From positions 1 to 64,000 of the forward strand of contig NZ_CAMVTE010000002.1 in the NCBI RefSeq assembly GCF_947170395.1: a stretch of DNA of 64,000 bases, in the 5' to 3' direction. Under the pieces are notes generated by a model that was given only the letters and a program-made list of their open reading frames with translations, ran no database searches and had not been told where the DNA came from. Position 1 is the first letter of the stretch. Each line of letters opens with the position of its first letter. This DNA comes from an uncultured Methanobrevibacter sp. Its GTDB lineage: Archaea > Methanobacteriota > Methanobacteria > Methanobacteriales > Methanobacteriaceae. A program made the translations under genes and the position numbers. Positions 1-10,453 of the stretch are shown here, piece after piece.

Positions 1-1183
1 CTACACAGTGGATGAATGCAACACGTTTAGGTTCGATACCGTCGGAAGGTTTGATTACGTGACCACCGGTAGGACCTGATGCGTTAATCATTCTTTCAAT
101 TTCCATAGCGGTAATTACGTTTGAGAAACGTCCGTATCCGTATTGGTAAATTCCGGATGGGTCGAATGGGTCGTAACCGATTGCAGCTACAATAGTACCA
201 ACTTCCAATTCGATGATAGATGCTTCTTGGTTGTGATCAATAGCATCTGGACCACATGCCTGTACACATAAGTTACATTCGATACAGTAGTCTTTATCGA
301 TAGTAGCGCATAATGGTACAGCTTGAGGGAATGGGATGTATGCTGCTTTTACCATACCTACACCTTCGTCGTAGTAGTTAGGTATTTCAATAGGACAAGC
401 TTCTTGACAAGCTCCACATCCAGTACATAAATCTTCATCTACGTATCTAGCTTTTTTCTCTACAGTTACTTTGAAGTTTCCGATGTATCCGTCTACTTCA
501 GTTACTTCTGCGTAAGAGATTAATTCGATGTTTTCGTGTTTGGAACAGTCTACCATTTTAGGTGCTAAAATACACATTGAACAGTCGAGAGTAGGGAATG
601 TTTTATCTAATTGTCCCATACTTCCACCAATGGTTGGGTTTCTTTCTACCATGTAGGTTTTGAAGCCCATGTCACCTAAGTCTAAAGCGGTTTGGATACC
701 AGCTACTCCACCACCGATAACTAATGCTTTGTTATCTACTGCTACTTTGGTAGCTTCTAATGGTTCGAGTAATCTAGCTTTAGCAACAGCCATACGTGTT
801 AAGTCTTTTGCTTTGGCAGTTGCTTCTTCAGGTAAGTCCATGTGTACCCAGGAGTCTTGTTCTCTTAAGTTAGCAAATTCAAATAAGAATTTGTTTAATC
901 CAGCTTCTTCTACACATCTACGGAAAGTAGGTTCGTGAAGACGAGGGGAACAAGCTGCTACAACAATTCTGTTTAAGTTTTTCTCTTTAATGTCTTCTTG
1001 AATCATTGCTTGACCTGGGTCGGAACACATGTACTTGTAGTCAGTTGCGTGGACTACATTTGGTAAGGTCTTAGCATATTCTGCTACATCTGGACAGTCT
1101 ACGACTCCACCTACGTTTACACCACAGTGACAGACGTAAACACCGATCCTTAATTCTTCGTTATTATTTATTTCTTCTGCCAT
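1..1183 (-). CDS. hdrA: CoB-CoM heterodisulfide reductase subunit A, C-terminus outside window
   Basis: Iron-sulfur flavoprotein subunit of heterodisulfide reductase, which takes part in electron bifurcation in the last step of methanogenesis. About 394 residues are visible. They show an N-terminal YVCHCGVNV segment, an FAD-binding GGGVAGIQ near residue 155, the CSMC segment, and two 4Fe-4S motifs ([11 protein letters not shown] and [11 protein letters not shown]) around residues 245-300. The reading frame is open to the window edge, so the C-terminus lies outside. The start at 1183 is supported by an AAGGTGA ribosome binding site at 1190-1196. The gene stands alone here, with its own promoter upstream. 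Identification is confident from the motifs and the N-terminal sequence. Confidence 0.95.
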   Translation of the reverse strand, partial: MAEEINNNEELRIGVYVCHCGVNVGGVVDCPDVAEYAKTLPNVVHATDYKYMCSDPGQAMIQEDIKEKNLNRIVVAACSPRLHEPTFRRCVEEAGLNKFLFEFANLREQDSWVHMDLPEEATAKAKDLTRMAVAKARLLEPLEATKVAVDNKALVIGGGVAGIQTALDLGDMGFKTYMVERNPTIGGSMGQLDKTFPTLDCSMCILAPKMVDCSKHENIELISYAEVTEVDGYIGNFKVTVEKKARYVDEDLCTGCGACQEACPIEIPNYYDEGVGMVKAAYIPFPQAVPLCATIDKDYCIECNLCVQACGPDAIDHNQEASIIELEVGTIVAAIGYDPFDPSGIYQYGYGRFSNVITAMEIERMINASGPTGGHVIKPSDGIEPKRVAFIHCV

Positions 1184-1483
1184 ATTAATTCACCTTGTAC
1201 AAGTCGTGAAAAATATCTAATATATATAAAAAATTGCAATTTTTAAAAACAGTCAGTAAAATTTTACATAGTATTAGATATACTAATGTAGTAAATACAC
1301 ATATTTAAAGGTTTCTTATGAAATATTAGAGTAAAGTTTATATATGATGAAAAAAAATATTGATTAAAATAGCTTTATAGCTTAAAAAAAGAATAAACAA
1401 GGCTAATTATTTAAAACAAATATTTAACATTCGTATCTGATAAAATAATTAATTTAGGTTATGTTAAAAATTGGAAATTTTTA
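1184..1483 (-). promoter_or_regulatory. hdrA promoter and leader region
   Basis: Gene-free stretch between hdrA and the AEC transporter. On the minus strand a TATA-like element (TTTATATATA) covers 1221-1230. This would place transcription start near 1200 and give a short leader carrying the AAGGTGA site at 1190-1196. A second BRE/TATA-like sequence (CCTTTAAATATG) lies at about 1301-1312. An imperfect inverted repeat, ATTAG-ATATA-CTAAT, sits at 1273-1287. The remainder is AT-rich and I see no coding sequence in it. Confidence 0.55.
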
Positions 1484-2389
1484 TTACAAAATCATGATAA
1501 TTGCAGGTAGTGTAATCAAAGAGATTACAGTGTTGATTAATATGCAGTCGGAGGTCAGTTCATAGTCAAGCTCATAGGTGATTGCCAAAAGAAGAGACAT
1601 CATTCCAGACGGCATTGCAGCCTCCACAATGCTTACTGTATGTTCAAGACCTGTAAGGCCCAGAAACCCTGCAACCAAAAAGGCAACAAACGGGAAAAAC
1701 GCCAATTTCATAACGGATGTAAATGCAATCATGGATTTGCTTCTGGGTATCGCAGAAAAGTCAATCGAAAGGCCCAGTGCAACCATAATAAGCGGAATTG
1801 CACCCTGGCCAAGATAATTGACAGTGCTGGCTAAAACGTCCCCGACAGGAATACCAAGAAAATTAAAAAGTAACCCCAAAACAACAGCCCAAAGTGAAGG
1901 GAAAAGTGCAACCTTTCTAAAAGCTGTCCTAACGTTTCCTCCGAATTTCAACATGAGGACAAATGACAAAATCAGAAATATCGCCAATGTAGCAATATCA
2001 CAAAATATCGCCCTTAAAAAACCGCTCTGGCCAAAAATTCCTAAAGTGACCGGATATCCCATGAACCCCGTATTGGCTATCATTACGGTAACAAGAACCG
2101 ACCACAACTTTTTTTCTTCAAGACCCATTCGCCTTAAAATGAAATAGGAAATTATGCCTGTCGCTATTGAGGAAGCCAAAACGATGAAAGGCAATATTCC
2201 CAATTTGGGAATTAATGATAAATCTGCATTATATAATGCATTGAAAATCATGCACGGCAATAGAATATACATCACTATCTTATTGAATGGATCAATGTCG
2301 TTTTGGGAGAGAAAATCGATTCTTTTGAGAAAATATCCCAAAGCTATCATCAAAACAATAGATAGGATAGTGGTTTCAATTGCGTTCAT
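1484..2389 (-). CDS. AEC family transporter (auxin efflux carrier-like permease)
   Basis: Integral membrane protein of 301 residues with about ten hydrophobic segments, matching the AEC/bile-acid-sodium symporter-like fold of microbial malate and auxin-type carriers. Recognisable features are the N-terminal LMIALGYFLKRIDF segment and the paired half-repeats, with MPSGMMSLLLA near residue 260. The substrate cannot be read from sequence; organic acids are common for the family. No Shine-Dalgarno site precedes the ATG at 2389, but a TATA-like run lies about 25 bases upstream (2410-2420), so the mRNA may be leaderless. It lies between hdrA and radA on the same strand with separate gaps, so it is probably monocistronic. 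Confidence 0.8.
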   Translation of the reverse strand: MNAIETTILSIVLMIALGYFLKRIDFLSQNDIDPFNKIVMYILLPCMIFNALYNADLSLIPKLGILPFIVLASSIATGIISYFILRRMGLEEKKLWSVLVTVMIANTGFMGYPVTLGIFGQSGFLRAIFCDIATLAIFLILSFVLMLKFGGNVRTAFRKVALFPSLWAVVLGLLFNFLGIPVGDVLASTVNYLGQGAIPLIMVALGLSIDFSAIPRSKSMIAFTSVMKLAFFPFVAFLVAGFLGLTGLEHTVSIVEAAMPSGMMSLLLAITYELDYELTSDCILINTVISLITLPAIIMIL

Positions 2390-2444
2390 AGAAATAGTTA
2401 GATTTCAATAATATATAAAATTAAAAAAAAGAAAAGGGTTAAAA

Positions 2445-3380
2445 TTAGCTAACGATACCTTCGCTAGTAATTTTAAATACACATTCACCTTCAGGCAAGT
2501 GTGGAGAATCGACCAAACGTGCAATTCTTTTGCCTGCAAGTCCTTTTTTGAGCCAAATCCTATATGTTGAAGCGTGACCTAAAACGTGACCACCGATAGC
2601 TTTTGTAGGGCTTCCAAAGAAGGAATCAGGTTTTGCCTGTACCTGGTTTGTTAAAAATACTGCAACATTGTAGGTGTTTGCAATCTGTTGGAGTGAATGT
2701 AAATGCTGGTTTAATTTCTGTTGTCTTACAGCCAAAGACTCCCTTCCAACATATTCTGCCCTGAAGTGAGCCATAAGAGAATCGACAATTACCAGTTTAA
2801 TGTTGGCGCCGTTTTGGATAAGTTCATTGATCTTGTCGACCATGAGAATTTGGTGAGCGGAGTTGAATGCACGTGCAACATGGATTCTGCTCAGTACCTG
2901 TTCGACATCCAAATCGAAACCTTCAGCAATCTGTCTTACCCTTTCCGGACGGAAAGTGTTTTCGGTATCTACAAATACGCATTCGCCGTCAAGTCCTCCG
3001 AGTTCTTCAGGCAATTGGACAGTTACAGCCAATTCATGGGAAATCTGACTTTTACCGGATCCGAATTCACCGAACACTTCAGTGATTGACTGGGTTTCTA
3101 TTCCGCCGCCGATCAAGTCGTTGAACTCCTGGCTGCCGACGGTAATGTGGCCAACATCCTTTCTTCTTTCATCAACTTCCAAAGCGGTTTCAAAGTCGAT
3201 GTTTTCAGCCCTACGAGCTGCTTCAATAACCTTTTCAGCAACACCTTCACCGATTTCTGCTTTAACTGACAATTCCTTTGGAGTAGCAGTAGCTAATCTC
3301 ATCATATCAGCGAAACCTGCGTCTCTTAATTTTTCTGCTGTTTTTTCACCAACACCTGGCAAATCTGCTAATTCTACCAT
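2445..3380 (-). CDS. radA: DNA repair and recombination protein RadA
   Basis: Archaeal RecA/Rad51-family recombinase that forms filaments on single-stranded DNA and carries out strand exchange. The protein has an N-terminal helix-hairpin-helix domain ([19 protein letters not shown]), Walker A GEFGSGKS near residue 102, Walker B LVIVDS near 200, and the [11 protein letters not shown] segment typical of RadA. An upstream in-frame ATG at 3389 exists. The start at 3380 is preferred because the AAAGGA site (about 3390-3395) is then well spaced, giving about 311 residues. It follows rpa by about 22 bases on the same strand, so the two are likely cotranscribed, which fits their joint role in recombination. 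Confidence 0.97.
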   Translation of the reverse strand: MVELADLPGVGEKTAEKLRDAGFADMMRLATATPKELSVKAEIGEGVAEKVIEAARRAENIDFETALEVDERRKDVGHITVGSQEFNDLIGGGIETQSITEVFGEFGSGKSQISHELAVTVQLPEELGGLDGECVFVDTENTFRPERVRQIAEGFDLDVEQVLSRIHVARAFNSAHQILMVDKINELIQNGANIKLVIVDSLMAHFRAEYVGRESLAVRQQKLNQHLHSLQQIANTYNVAVFLTNQVQAKPDSFFGSPTKAIGGHVLGHASTYRIWLKKGLAGKRIARLVDSPHLPEGECVFKITSEGIVS

Positions 3381-3402
3381 AATAATCATTCCTTTTGTTT
3401 AT

Positions 3403-6066
3403 TTAAAAATATTTGTTTAAGATTTTTTTAGGACTTAACCTATTTTCTTCATTGAATTCATCAAAACTGACATTAGCAATAATTTCGACGGTCAGACCGT
3501 TGAGGTCCTGAAGCTTGTCTTCAATACCGTAACCGTCATCAATAAGACTAATAATTTCCTCTTTTTTCATTCCGATAAGCTCTTCGGCCAATTTATCAAA
3601 GAATGTAACCTGAATATCTCCTGTATCATCCTCGATTCTTGTAGGAACCATCAAAAGATAATCCGGTTCATCGAATGTGTGTCCGCAGTTGTCGCAGATA
3701 TACTCGTCGATTGTCTCTTCGACATTTGATCTGCAGTTAGGACATTTCTTAAGGATTACCCTTTCGGTGCTTACATCTATGATTGTACCTGTGACACATA
3801 CATTGGTATCATCTTCAAGCAGGGATTCAATGGATTTTGGAGCAAATATTGCTTCCATCAGCTCATCTATTGAAGGCAATTTTGCAAGCTCGCTTTCGCT
3901 AGGCTCAAGAATTGTAGTTGCCCTTGATACATTAGCTTCCAAACGATTGTCCATGTTCAAAGCCAAACGAGGGTTCTGGAGCTTGATTCCATCTCCTATT
4001 TCCCTTTCCTTGGTAGCGTCCTTATCCCATAGCGCAACCCTGATTGTGCCTGTGTCATCGGCTATTTCAATATTTCTGACATGCCCGACATCACCTGTGT
4101 CCCTGTCAAACTCACGTACGTCGTTGATTTCAATAATTCTTCCGATGATGATTGTGTCCTCTTCATCCTCATCCAAATCCTCAATCTTTTTAGGATTGTA
4201 GATTGTCTTTTCAAGTGTGGACAGCTCAGGGATAAACCTTGCTGATGCCTCTTCTTCGGATAATTTAATTACTCTTGATCCTCCACCGATGTTTAAATCA
4301 ACGCTCATCATTCCAAGTCTGGTTCTTGCATTTTCGATTTGGTATGCGTCTCCTACAACGAACTCTTCACGAGCCCTTTCATTCCAGAATGACAGTTGGA
4401 CCTTGCCTGATTCATCTGCAAACATGACTGAGCGAACGATTCCGACAGTGCCGTCATCCCTTTGGAATTCATTGATGTCGTTTATTGAAAGGATTCTTCC
4501 TATGATGTCAACTTCCTTGCCGTCATCGTCGATTTCGGAAATACTTCCGATTGGAACAGGCCTTAACTGTTCTCTTATTGCTTCAAATGCATCCAATTCC
4601 TCGTCTGTCAGATTATTCGGATTGATTGAAATTTGAGTGTTGAAGCCTGTGTTCATGGAATAACCGCTTTCTGTGTAATCGTCAAAGCGAACGTCACCGC
4701 CTATGATCTTTACGATGTCGCCCTTGTTAATCGGCAATGCAGTGTCATCGCCCCAAACGGTAACCCTGATTGAACCTGTATTGTCACCAACATCGAAGTT
4801 TCTAAGCCTTCCTTCAGTATTGTCTTTTTTTCTCAGGAATGTTTTAATGTCCTGGAGTCTGACAACAACACCCTTGATTGAAACGTCCTTCTGTTCGCTC
4901 AAATCTCCGATTGGGGTAAATTCCTGTTGGATTTCAGGAACTTCAAAGTCGCCCTTGATGATTCTTCCGTCCCAATGGGTCAGTGATATTTCAGACATTC
5001 CGTCCCTGTCCAATCTTTCACGGGATTGTGCTGAAAGGATTTTAACGGTATCTCCGTCTTCCAATCCTAAACTTTCAATAAGTTCAACATTCTTGTTCCA
5101 TAGGGTGTAGGTAATCTTGCCTGTTGCATCCTGAAGTTCAAGGGAAGCTACTTTTCCCTGTTTTCCGTTTTTCTCATAACTTCTTATGGTAGGAATCCTG
5201 AGGATTCTTGCAATGATGTTGACTTTGGTGTCAGGCTCGATGTCTGCAATGTCTGTGATTTCCTCTTCATATGCAGGGAACTTTGATGTGTCCTCTTCCA
5301 TGTGAACGATTGATGACCTTGGCCTTAAGGTTGCTTCAAGGCCTGAAAAACCGTCTTTAATGTCCACATTCTTAATCTGAATGATGTCTCCTTCGTTGAA
5401 TTTCTTTAAAAGAGGCATGTTCTGGGTCCAGAATGTGCATCTCATTGAACCTGTATTGTCCTGAAGCTCCACATTGCAGAGTTCACCTTCAGCTCCCTTA
5501 CGGGTCTTGAATGATTTTTTGTTGGAAATTGACACTACCCTACCGGTGACTGAAACGTCTTTGCTGCCGTCTTCCAAATCGCTTATTGTCTTGTTTGAAA
5601 ATTCAGGTTTTTCTGAAACGACTTCAACCTCTTCGGTTCTGTATTCACCGACAACCATATCTGCAAATGTCACATCACCCATGAATGATGCATGAGCGTT
5701 TTGATCTTTGAATTCCTGCATGCGTGCGAAAAATTCCTCTTCGGTTATCTGATCTTTAATCTTGTCGTATCTTTCCTGAAGCTCTTCAGTCATGACAAAA
5801 CCTGGTTCGGAATCGTCTGTGTCATCGTCATTTTCTGTTGAATCGTCCTCGGCTGTTTCGACCGGTGCTTCTTCATCTTCATGTGCGGAAACTACTTCTG
5901 GAACTTCGACACCATAATTTTCTAAAATCATGCGTGCGAGGTCCATATCATTCATAAATCCCACATCACCGTAATTTTCACGTAATTTTTCTATTTCAGC
6001 GTTGAACTCTTCTTCAGAAAGTTGATCTTTGATTTTTTCGTATAATTGTAAAATTTCTTCTTGCAT
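3403..6066 (-). CDS. rpa: Replication protein A, multi-OB-fold single-stranded DNA-binding protein
   Basis: Large archaeal RPA of 887 residues that coats single-stranded DNA during replication, repair and recombination. The sequence holds a series of OB-fold repeats, each with a recurring pattern like GRI..I.D..EF.RD.G..G.VR...ADDTG.I....W (for example around residues 180-240, 280-340, 390-450, 500-570 and 630-690). Near residue 770 is a C4 zinc motif (CPNC...CDNC). The N-terminal 130 residues contain two related helical repeats (KDQLSEEEFNAEIEK and KDQITEEEFFARMQEF). A GAGGGGT site precedes the ATG. It is the first gene of the rpa-radA pair. Confidence 0.95.
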   Translation of the reverse strand: MQEEILQLYEKIKDQLSEEEFNAEIEKLRENYGDVGFMNDMDLARMILENYGVEVPEVVSAHEDEEAPVETAEDDSTENDDDTDDSEPGFVMTEELQERYDKIKDQITEEEFFARMQEFKDQNAHASFMGDVTFADMVVGEYRTEEVEVVSEKPEFSNKTISDLEDGSKDVSVTGRVVSISNKKSFKTRKGAEGELCNVELQDNTGSMRCTFWTQNMPLLKKFNEGDIIQIKNVDIKDGFSGLEATLRPRSSIVHMEEDTSKFPAYEEEITDIADIEPDTKVNIIARILRIPTIRSYEKNGKQGKVASLELQDATGKITYTLWNKNVELIESLGLEDGDTVKILSAQSRERLDRDGMSEISLTHWDGRIIKGDFEVPEIQQEFTPIGDLSEQKDVSIKGVVVRLQDIKTFLRKKDNTEGRLRNFDVGDNTGSIRVTVWGDDTALPINKGDIVKIIGGDVRFDDYTESGYSMNTGFNTQISINPNNLTDEELDAFEAIREQLRPVPIGSISEIDDDGKEVDIIGRILSINDINEFQRDDGTVGIVRSVMFADESGKVQLSFWNERAREEFVVGDAYQIENARTRLGMMSVDLNIGGGSRVIKLSEEEASARFIPELSTLEKTIYNPKKIEDLDEDEEDTIIIGRIIEINDVREFDRDTGDVGHVRNIEIADDTGTIRVALWDKDATKEREIGDGIKLQNPRLALNMDNRLEANVSRATTILEPSESELAKLPSIDELMEAIFAPKSIESLLEDDTNVCVTGTIIDVSTERVILKKCPNCRSNVEETIDEYICDNCGHTFDEPDYLLMVPTRIEDDTGDIQVTFFDKLAEELIGMKKEEIISLIDDGYGIEDKLQDLNGLTVEIIANVSFDEFNEENRLSPKKILNKYF

Positions 6067-6215
6067 ACCAAACCCCTCATAGAAAAGTTAATTATTATTT
6101 TATATTCAAACTCTATATAAAGTCTTAGAGACAGAGCATTTGAAGAGTAATATTTTATATAAAAAAAATTCATTATAAATGTAGTCAAAGTGTGCATATG
6201 TGCAAATGTGCACCG

Positions 6216-7619
6216 CTAATATGCGTTCGGATTTTTCTTTAAAGCTGTTTTAATCATTATAGCAAGGTCCAAACCCATGTGCCAGTTTTCTACATACTCT
6301 ATATCATATTCTATACGTTTATGGATGGATGTATCTCCACGGCATCCATGTATCTGAGCCCAACCGGTTATGCCCGGCCTTACCTGATGCTTGACCATGT
6401 ATTTCGGAATTGTCTTTTTGAACTGGTCAACGAAGTAAGGTCTCTCAGGCCTTGGGCCTACAACACTCATGTCCCCTTTCAAGACATTGAAAAATTGAGG
6501 CAATTCATCAATACTGGTTTTTCTGATGAAATTCCCGACCCTTGTTTTACGGGGATCGTCTTTTGTGGTCCATTCCGATTTCTCTTCACCCGGATCCTGA
6601 ACCCTCATACTGCGGAACTTGTACATCATAAACGGCTTGCCGTGATGGCCTATCCTTTCCTGCTTGAATATTATAGGTCCCCTTGATGTCAGCTTGATAG
6701 CTATTGCGGTGACTATCATGATTGGGGATGTGATGATAATGGCGATTATGGATATGAGATAGTCGGAGCAGTACTTGAGAAACTTGTTGAAATCGTCATC
6801 CAGCGGCACATAGCGAATGTTAATGATTGGAATGTCTTCAATCATGTCCACTGAAGGCTGTGCAGGGAAATATCTGATGTAGTCAGGAATGATTTCCGCC
6901 TTGATACCGACCTTTTCACAGCTTTCCACAAGCTCGTTGATTTTATAATAGTATTTCAGCGGAATAGCCAGAACAACCCTGTCGAAATCATGGTTTTCCA
7001 AAAGATTATCCAAATCCTTAAATCCGCCTATTACCTTGGTTCCTGCAATTTCATTGCCTATGTGCTCTGATCTTCCTAAAACTCCACTTACTGAAAACCC
7101 GAGATAAGGGTTTGCCTTGATTTTGCGGGCAAACTCAAAGGCCAGTTCATTGTCCCCGACAATGAGGATGTGCTTGAGGTTTCTGTTGTTTATTCTGATT
7201 TTTCTTAGAAAACTTCTGACAACGAACCTTTCGATGATTCCAAGAAACGTTCCGATTATTGCCATGAGGAAAAGCATGATTCTTGAAAAGTTAGGCTGGT
7301 TGATTATAAACAGAATAGAAACCAGAACGAAAAATGCAACAATATTAACCTTGATTATTTGAGTTGCCTCAGAGAAAATGTTTTTGTATGTTCTGCGGGG
7401 CTTGTACAGTCCGAAAGCGAAATACAAAATTATATAAGTGGGAATTACTGCAAACACGAAAAATAAAAGATAGCTGAAAAATCCCAAATGGCCACCTATA
7501 GGGCCGAAAATGGTTGTATCGAACCTCAGCCAGAATGAACATATAAGTGACAGCATCACTACCAGAACGTCTAGCAATACCAATATTATGTTCAATAGTC
7601 TTTGATTTTCCTTTATCAT
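6216..7619 (-). CDS. Polyprenyl-phosphate sugar-1-phosphate transferase (WcaJ/bacterial sugar transferase family)
   Basis: Likely begins assembly of a lipid-linked surface polysaccharide by moving a sugar-1-phosphate onto a polyprenyl phosphate. About 467 residues: four N-terminal membrane segments (residues 1-110), a nucleotide-binding-like central domain (HILIVGDNELAFEFA), another membrane segment near 290, and a C-terminal catalytic domain with KFRSMRV, TSIDELPQFFNVLKG and SVVGPRPERP. The start at 7619 is preferred over TTG at 7631 because GGTAATT lies just upstream. It is the last gene of a long minus-strand cluster of glycosyltransferases. The sugar donor is not determined. Confidence 0.9.
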   Translation of the reverse strand: MIKENQRLLNIILVLLDVLVVMLSLICSFWLRFDTTIFGPIGGHLGFFSYLLFFVFAVIPTYIILYFAFGLYKPRRTYKNIFSEATQIIKVNIVAFFVLVSILFIINQPNFSRIMLFLMAIIGTFLGIIERFVVRSFLRKIRINNRNLKHILIVGDNELAFEFARKIKANPYLGFSVSGVLGRSEHIGNEIAGTKVIGGFKDLDNLLENHDFDRVVLAIPLKYYYKINELVESCEKVGIKAEIIPDYIRYFPAQPSVDMIEDIPIINIRYVPLDDDFNKFLKYCSDYLISIIAIIITSPIMIVTAIAIKLTSRGPIIFKQERIGHHGKPFMMYKFRSMRVQDPGEEKSEWTTKDDPRKTRVGNFIRKTSIDELPQFFNVLKGDMSVVGPRPERPYFVDQFKKTIPKYMVKHQVRPGITGWAQIHGCRGDTSIHKRIEYDIEYVENWHMGLDLAIMIKTALKKNPNAY

Positions 7620-7670
7620 AGCAATTACCAAAAAACCAGTTTTAATTATAATATTAGTATAATATCTTAT

Positions 7671-8528
7671 TTAACTTTTGTTTTTAAACAAATTTAAAAA
7701 CAGCTTTAAACAGCATAAAACTGCCATTCCAAGATATACAACAATATTTACAATGAATGATGATTCGCCGGCATGGTGCTTTTTGTAATAGATATACATG
7801 GCATGATAAAATTCATAAATCAGCTTGTTTTTCTGCTTCTTGCTGCTTGCACCCTTAAAATGAGTGATGGATGACTTTCCATAGTAGACTATTTTCCATC
7901 CGGCGTGCTTGATTCTATAGCACAGGTCAATGTCCTCCCCGTACATGAAAAAGCTTTCATCCAAAAGGCCGACCTCATCCAAGGCCTCTTTTCGGATAAA
8001 CATGAACGCTCCGGTAAGGCAGTCAATTTCATAGACTTCCCCGTCCGGAAGGTCTGTCAGGTTATAGTTGTCGTCCTTGCTTTTTGTCGGAATGTGGAAA
8101 AGCCTGAAAAAGGAGTTTTTAACGTTTGGAAATGTTCTTTTGCATGCCTTGTCAAGCTCACCGCTTTCAAGAAGAACCCTGCATCCGCATGCGCCAACAT
8201 CGCCATGGCTTTCCATATAATCATATATGCTTTCAAGTGTATTTTCCCACACGACGGTATCTGAATTCAAAAGCAAAACGTAATCTCCACTGACACGTTT
8301 TAAGGCCTGGTTGTTTCCTGAGGCAAAACCGTTGTTTTCGCTGGAGGCAATGAACGTTACCTTATCCTTAAAACAGTCCTCCAGTCTCTCAAGGCTGTCA
8401 TCGCCTGAAGCGTTATCGACGACAATGACCTCATATGTAAACGGATAGGAATATTCAAGAATTGAATTGACCGTATCCCTTGTCATGTCAAATGTCCGAT
8501 AGTTTACAATAACGATTGAAAGATTCAT
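7671..8528 (-). CDS. GT2 family glycosyltransferase
   Basis: Family 2 glycosyltransferase of 285 residues with a GT-A fold. It shows the N-terminal LSIVIVNYRTFDMT strand, the metal-binding LLLNSDTVVW (DXD-like) near residue 92, and ACGCRVLLESG and FMYGEDIDLCYR typical of rhamnosyl- and related surface-polysaccharide transferases. The C-terminal 30 residues are hydrophobic and suggest membrane association. An AAGGTAG site precedes the ATG. It lies 3 bases after the stop of the next upstream glycosyltransferase, so it is in the same operon. The donor sugar is unknown, though neighbouring rhamnose genes make dTDP-rhamnose a fair guess. Confidence 0.9.
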   Translation of the reverse strand: MNLSIVIVNYRTFDMTRDTVNSILEYSYPFTYEVIVVDNASGDDSLERLEDCFKDKVTFIASSENNGFASGNNQALKRVSGDYVLLLNSDTVVWENTLESIYDYMESHGDVGACGCRVLLESGELDKACKRTFPNVKNSFFRLFHIPTKSKDDNYNLTDLPDGEVYEIDCLTGAFMFIRKEALDEVGLLDESFFMYGEDIDLCYRIKHAGWKIVYYGKSSITHFKGASSKKQKNKLIYEFYHAMYIYYKKHHAGESSFIVNIVVYLGMAVLCCLKLFLNLFKNKS

Positions 8529-8531
8529 GTT

Positions 8532-9491
8532 CTACCTTTTCAAGAATTTAATAGTGTTAATAATTAATCTATATTCCATTTTTAAATAATTAACTGTATT
8601 TTCGGATTTGAATTTTGTTTTGGTGATTTTATCCCTGCCGGAGAGGCCTTCCCTTATTCCTTCAAGATAAAGGGAACCGAAACCTTTCCTTAAAAAGAAC
8701 AGGTACTTGAACAGAAATCCGAAAAACAGAAATATGAAATTGGTGATTTTAAATGGAATCGGAATGTTTTTGTAGACAACCCAGACATTGTTTCTGGCCG
8801 CCAGCTTCACCTTGAACTCATTGTATCTGCTTCCGCTTGTGGCGCTTCCAATATGATATACAATAGCCTGCGGACATAACAGATTGCGATATCCGTTGAT
8901 TTTTGACCTTAACGCCAAATCGACATCCTCCATATAGGCAAAGAAGTTGTCGTCAAATCCTCCAAGCTCCTCAAGGACGGATTTTCTGTAAAGCGCAGCT
9001 CCAGCACAGCTTGAAAATATTTCACGAACCTCGCTGTACTCCTCTGAGTCGTGGTTTTCGCCTGTCTTTTTAGTCCAGCCAAGAAGATTGTACTCATCGC
9101 CCACATCATCAATGAGCCTCTTGTTTTTATACTGAAGCATCTTGGCCTGTACCGAAAATATGTCGTCGCCGCCTGAAATAAGACTGACCATGTGTGCGAT
9201 TGAACCCTTTTTGATTTCAGTGTCGTTGTTTAAGGAGAAAATATAGTCGTATTTCGCCTTCGAAATTCCCTGATTGACTGCAGGGGCAAAGCCGAGATTT
9301 TCATTATTTTCAATTAATATTACCGGAAAATCGAATGTATTGTTTTTGATATACTGTCTGCTGTTGTCATCAGATCCGTTATCTATGATGATTACTTCCC
9401 CGATGAATTCGCTGTCATCGTTTAGAGATTCGAAGAAGGCCTTCAAAAACCTTTCCCCATTATAGTTTGGCGTTACAACAGAAACTTTCAT
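8532..9491 (-). CDS. GT2 family glycosyltransferase
   Basis: Family 2 glycosyltransferase of about 319 residues. Visible features are KVSVVTPNYNGERFLKAF at the N-terminus, IFSLNNDTEIKKG as the nucleotide-sugar/metal site, and FFAYMEDVDLALRSKING as the acceptor-side acidic motif. A hydrophobic stretch near residue 250 (FKITNFIFLFFGFLFKYLFF) suggests membrane contact. The start is placed at 9491 because the upstream gene's stop overlaps it as TAATATG; the longer TTG-initiated version has no advantage. It belongs to the same operon as its neighbours, and its specificity cannot be inferred. Confidence 0.9.
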   Translation of the reverse strand: MKVSVVTPNYNGERFLKAFFESLNDDSEFIGEVIIIDNGSDDNSRQYIKNNTFDFPVILIENNENLGFAPAVNQGISKAKYDYIFSLNNDTEIKKGSIAHMVSLISGGDDIFSVQAKMLQYKNKRLIDDVGDEYNLLGWTKKTGENHDSEEYSEVREIFSSCAGAALYRKSVLEELGGFDDNFFAYMEDVDLALRSKINGYRNLLCPQAIVYHIGSATSGSRYNEFKVKLAARNNVWVVYKNIPIPFKITNFIFLFFGFLFKYLFFLRKGFGSLYLEGIREGLSGRDKITKTKFKSENTVNYLKMEYRLIINTIKFLKR

Positions 9492-9492
9492 A

Positions 9493-10452
9493 TTAATCAA
9501 TTGAATTTTTGAATTTGAACCACAGTTTATAATATAATTTTGGATGTAATAAAAATAGCTTTACCTTAAGGCTGAATTTGGCATCTCCCCTGAACCTTGA
9601 CAGTTTAGTCAGCAAGTCCCTTTTCTTCATTACATACATCACATCGTCAAAGCCGTAGCAGCTATAGAAAAAGTAGTTCATGTTTCCGAAAATGGCTCTG
9701 GGGATTCTGGATGTCACAATCATGTTTGCCAGGTCATTTTTTCCATGGATTCTGTAGAAATCCGCCAGGTTTTCAAAGATTGGAACTATGTCAAAACGCC
9801 TGTATTCCGTTGTCCTTATGGCAGAATCAGAACGCTGGATATAATAGTATGTTACCTCATTGCTTATGTGAATCCTGTCACCGTAAATCAGGGCCTTGAG
9901 TGCGAATTCCGTGTCTTCACCGTAGACCACGCCGGGAGTGAATCTGATGTTGTTTTGCTTGATTATGTCTGATTTGTACATCAGCTGGAAAAAGTTGAAA
10001 AGGATTTCCATGTTCAATTCCTTTTTTATGAAATCGTCGGTTGAAATTATCTCGCCTTCAAAGTGATTTGGAGCGGAAAGGATATCGTCATCCTTTTTTA
10101 CGAATTGTATCAGGCTGAATTCATGTTCGCCTGTGTAGAGTTCAGAGAGATGATTCGGCGATACAAGATCATCCCCGTCGACAAAAACAAGATAATCTCC
10201 TGATGAAACCTCGATTCCATGATTTCTTGCAACGCTTACGCCTGCATTTTCCTGATGAATTATCTTATAGGAAACGCCGCAGTCCTTCAATGTCGAATTT
10301 ATTACCTCAAGGCTGTTGTCGGTTGACCCGTCGTCAATGACGATGATTTCATAGCCGTCAAAATCCTGATTGATAACTGAATTGAGAGTGTTGCCTATAT
10401 ATTCACCGCAGTTATAAACCGGAATGATAACGCTAACCTTATAATTCTTCAT
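9493..10452 (-). CDS. GT2 family glycosyltransferase
   Basis: Family 2 glycosyltransferase of about 319 residues that resembles poly-glycan or teichoic-type transferases. It has KVSVIIPVYNCGEYIGNTL, the IDDGSTDNS signature, and YLVFVDGDDLV as the DXD site. The GTGAGG upstream of the ATG at 10452 is a good ribosome binding site, so the GTG at 10464 is probably part of the site and not the start. The gene begins just after the stop of the TagB/TagF-like gene, consistent with translational coupling. Its product is probably cytoplasmic or membrane-peripheral. Confidence 0.9.
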   Translation of the reverse strand: MKNYKVSVIIPVYNCGEYIGNTLNSVINQDFDGYEIIVIDDGSTDNSLEVINSTLKDCGVSYKIIHQENAGVSVARNHGIEVSSGDYLVFVDGDDLVSPNHLSELYTGEHEFSLIQFVKKDDDILSAPNHFEGEIISTDDFIKKELNMEILFNFFQLMYKSDIIKQNNIRFTPGVVYGEDTEFALKALIYGDRIHISNEVTYYYIQRSDSAIRTTEYRRFDIVPIFENLADFYRIHGKNDLANMIVTSRIPRAIFGNMNYFFYSCYGFDDVMYVMKKRDLLTKLSRFRGDAKFSLKVKLFLLHPKLYYKLWFKFKNSID

Positions 10453-10453
10453 T

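Noticed and set aside
660-938. Plus-strand frame of 92 codons opposite hdrA
   Set aside because: It lies fully antisense to a clear HdrA coding region and shows no motif or ribosome binding site.
5991-6197. Minus-strand frame of 68 codons at the start of rpa
   Set aside because: It overlaps the rpa start in another frame, and its composition is that of AT-rich leader DNA.
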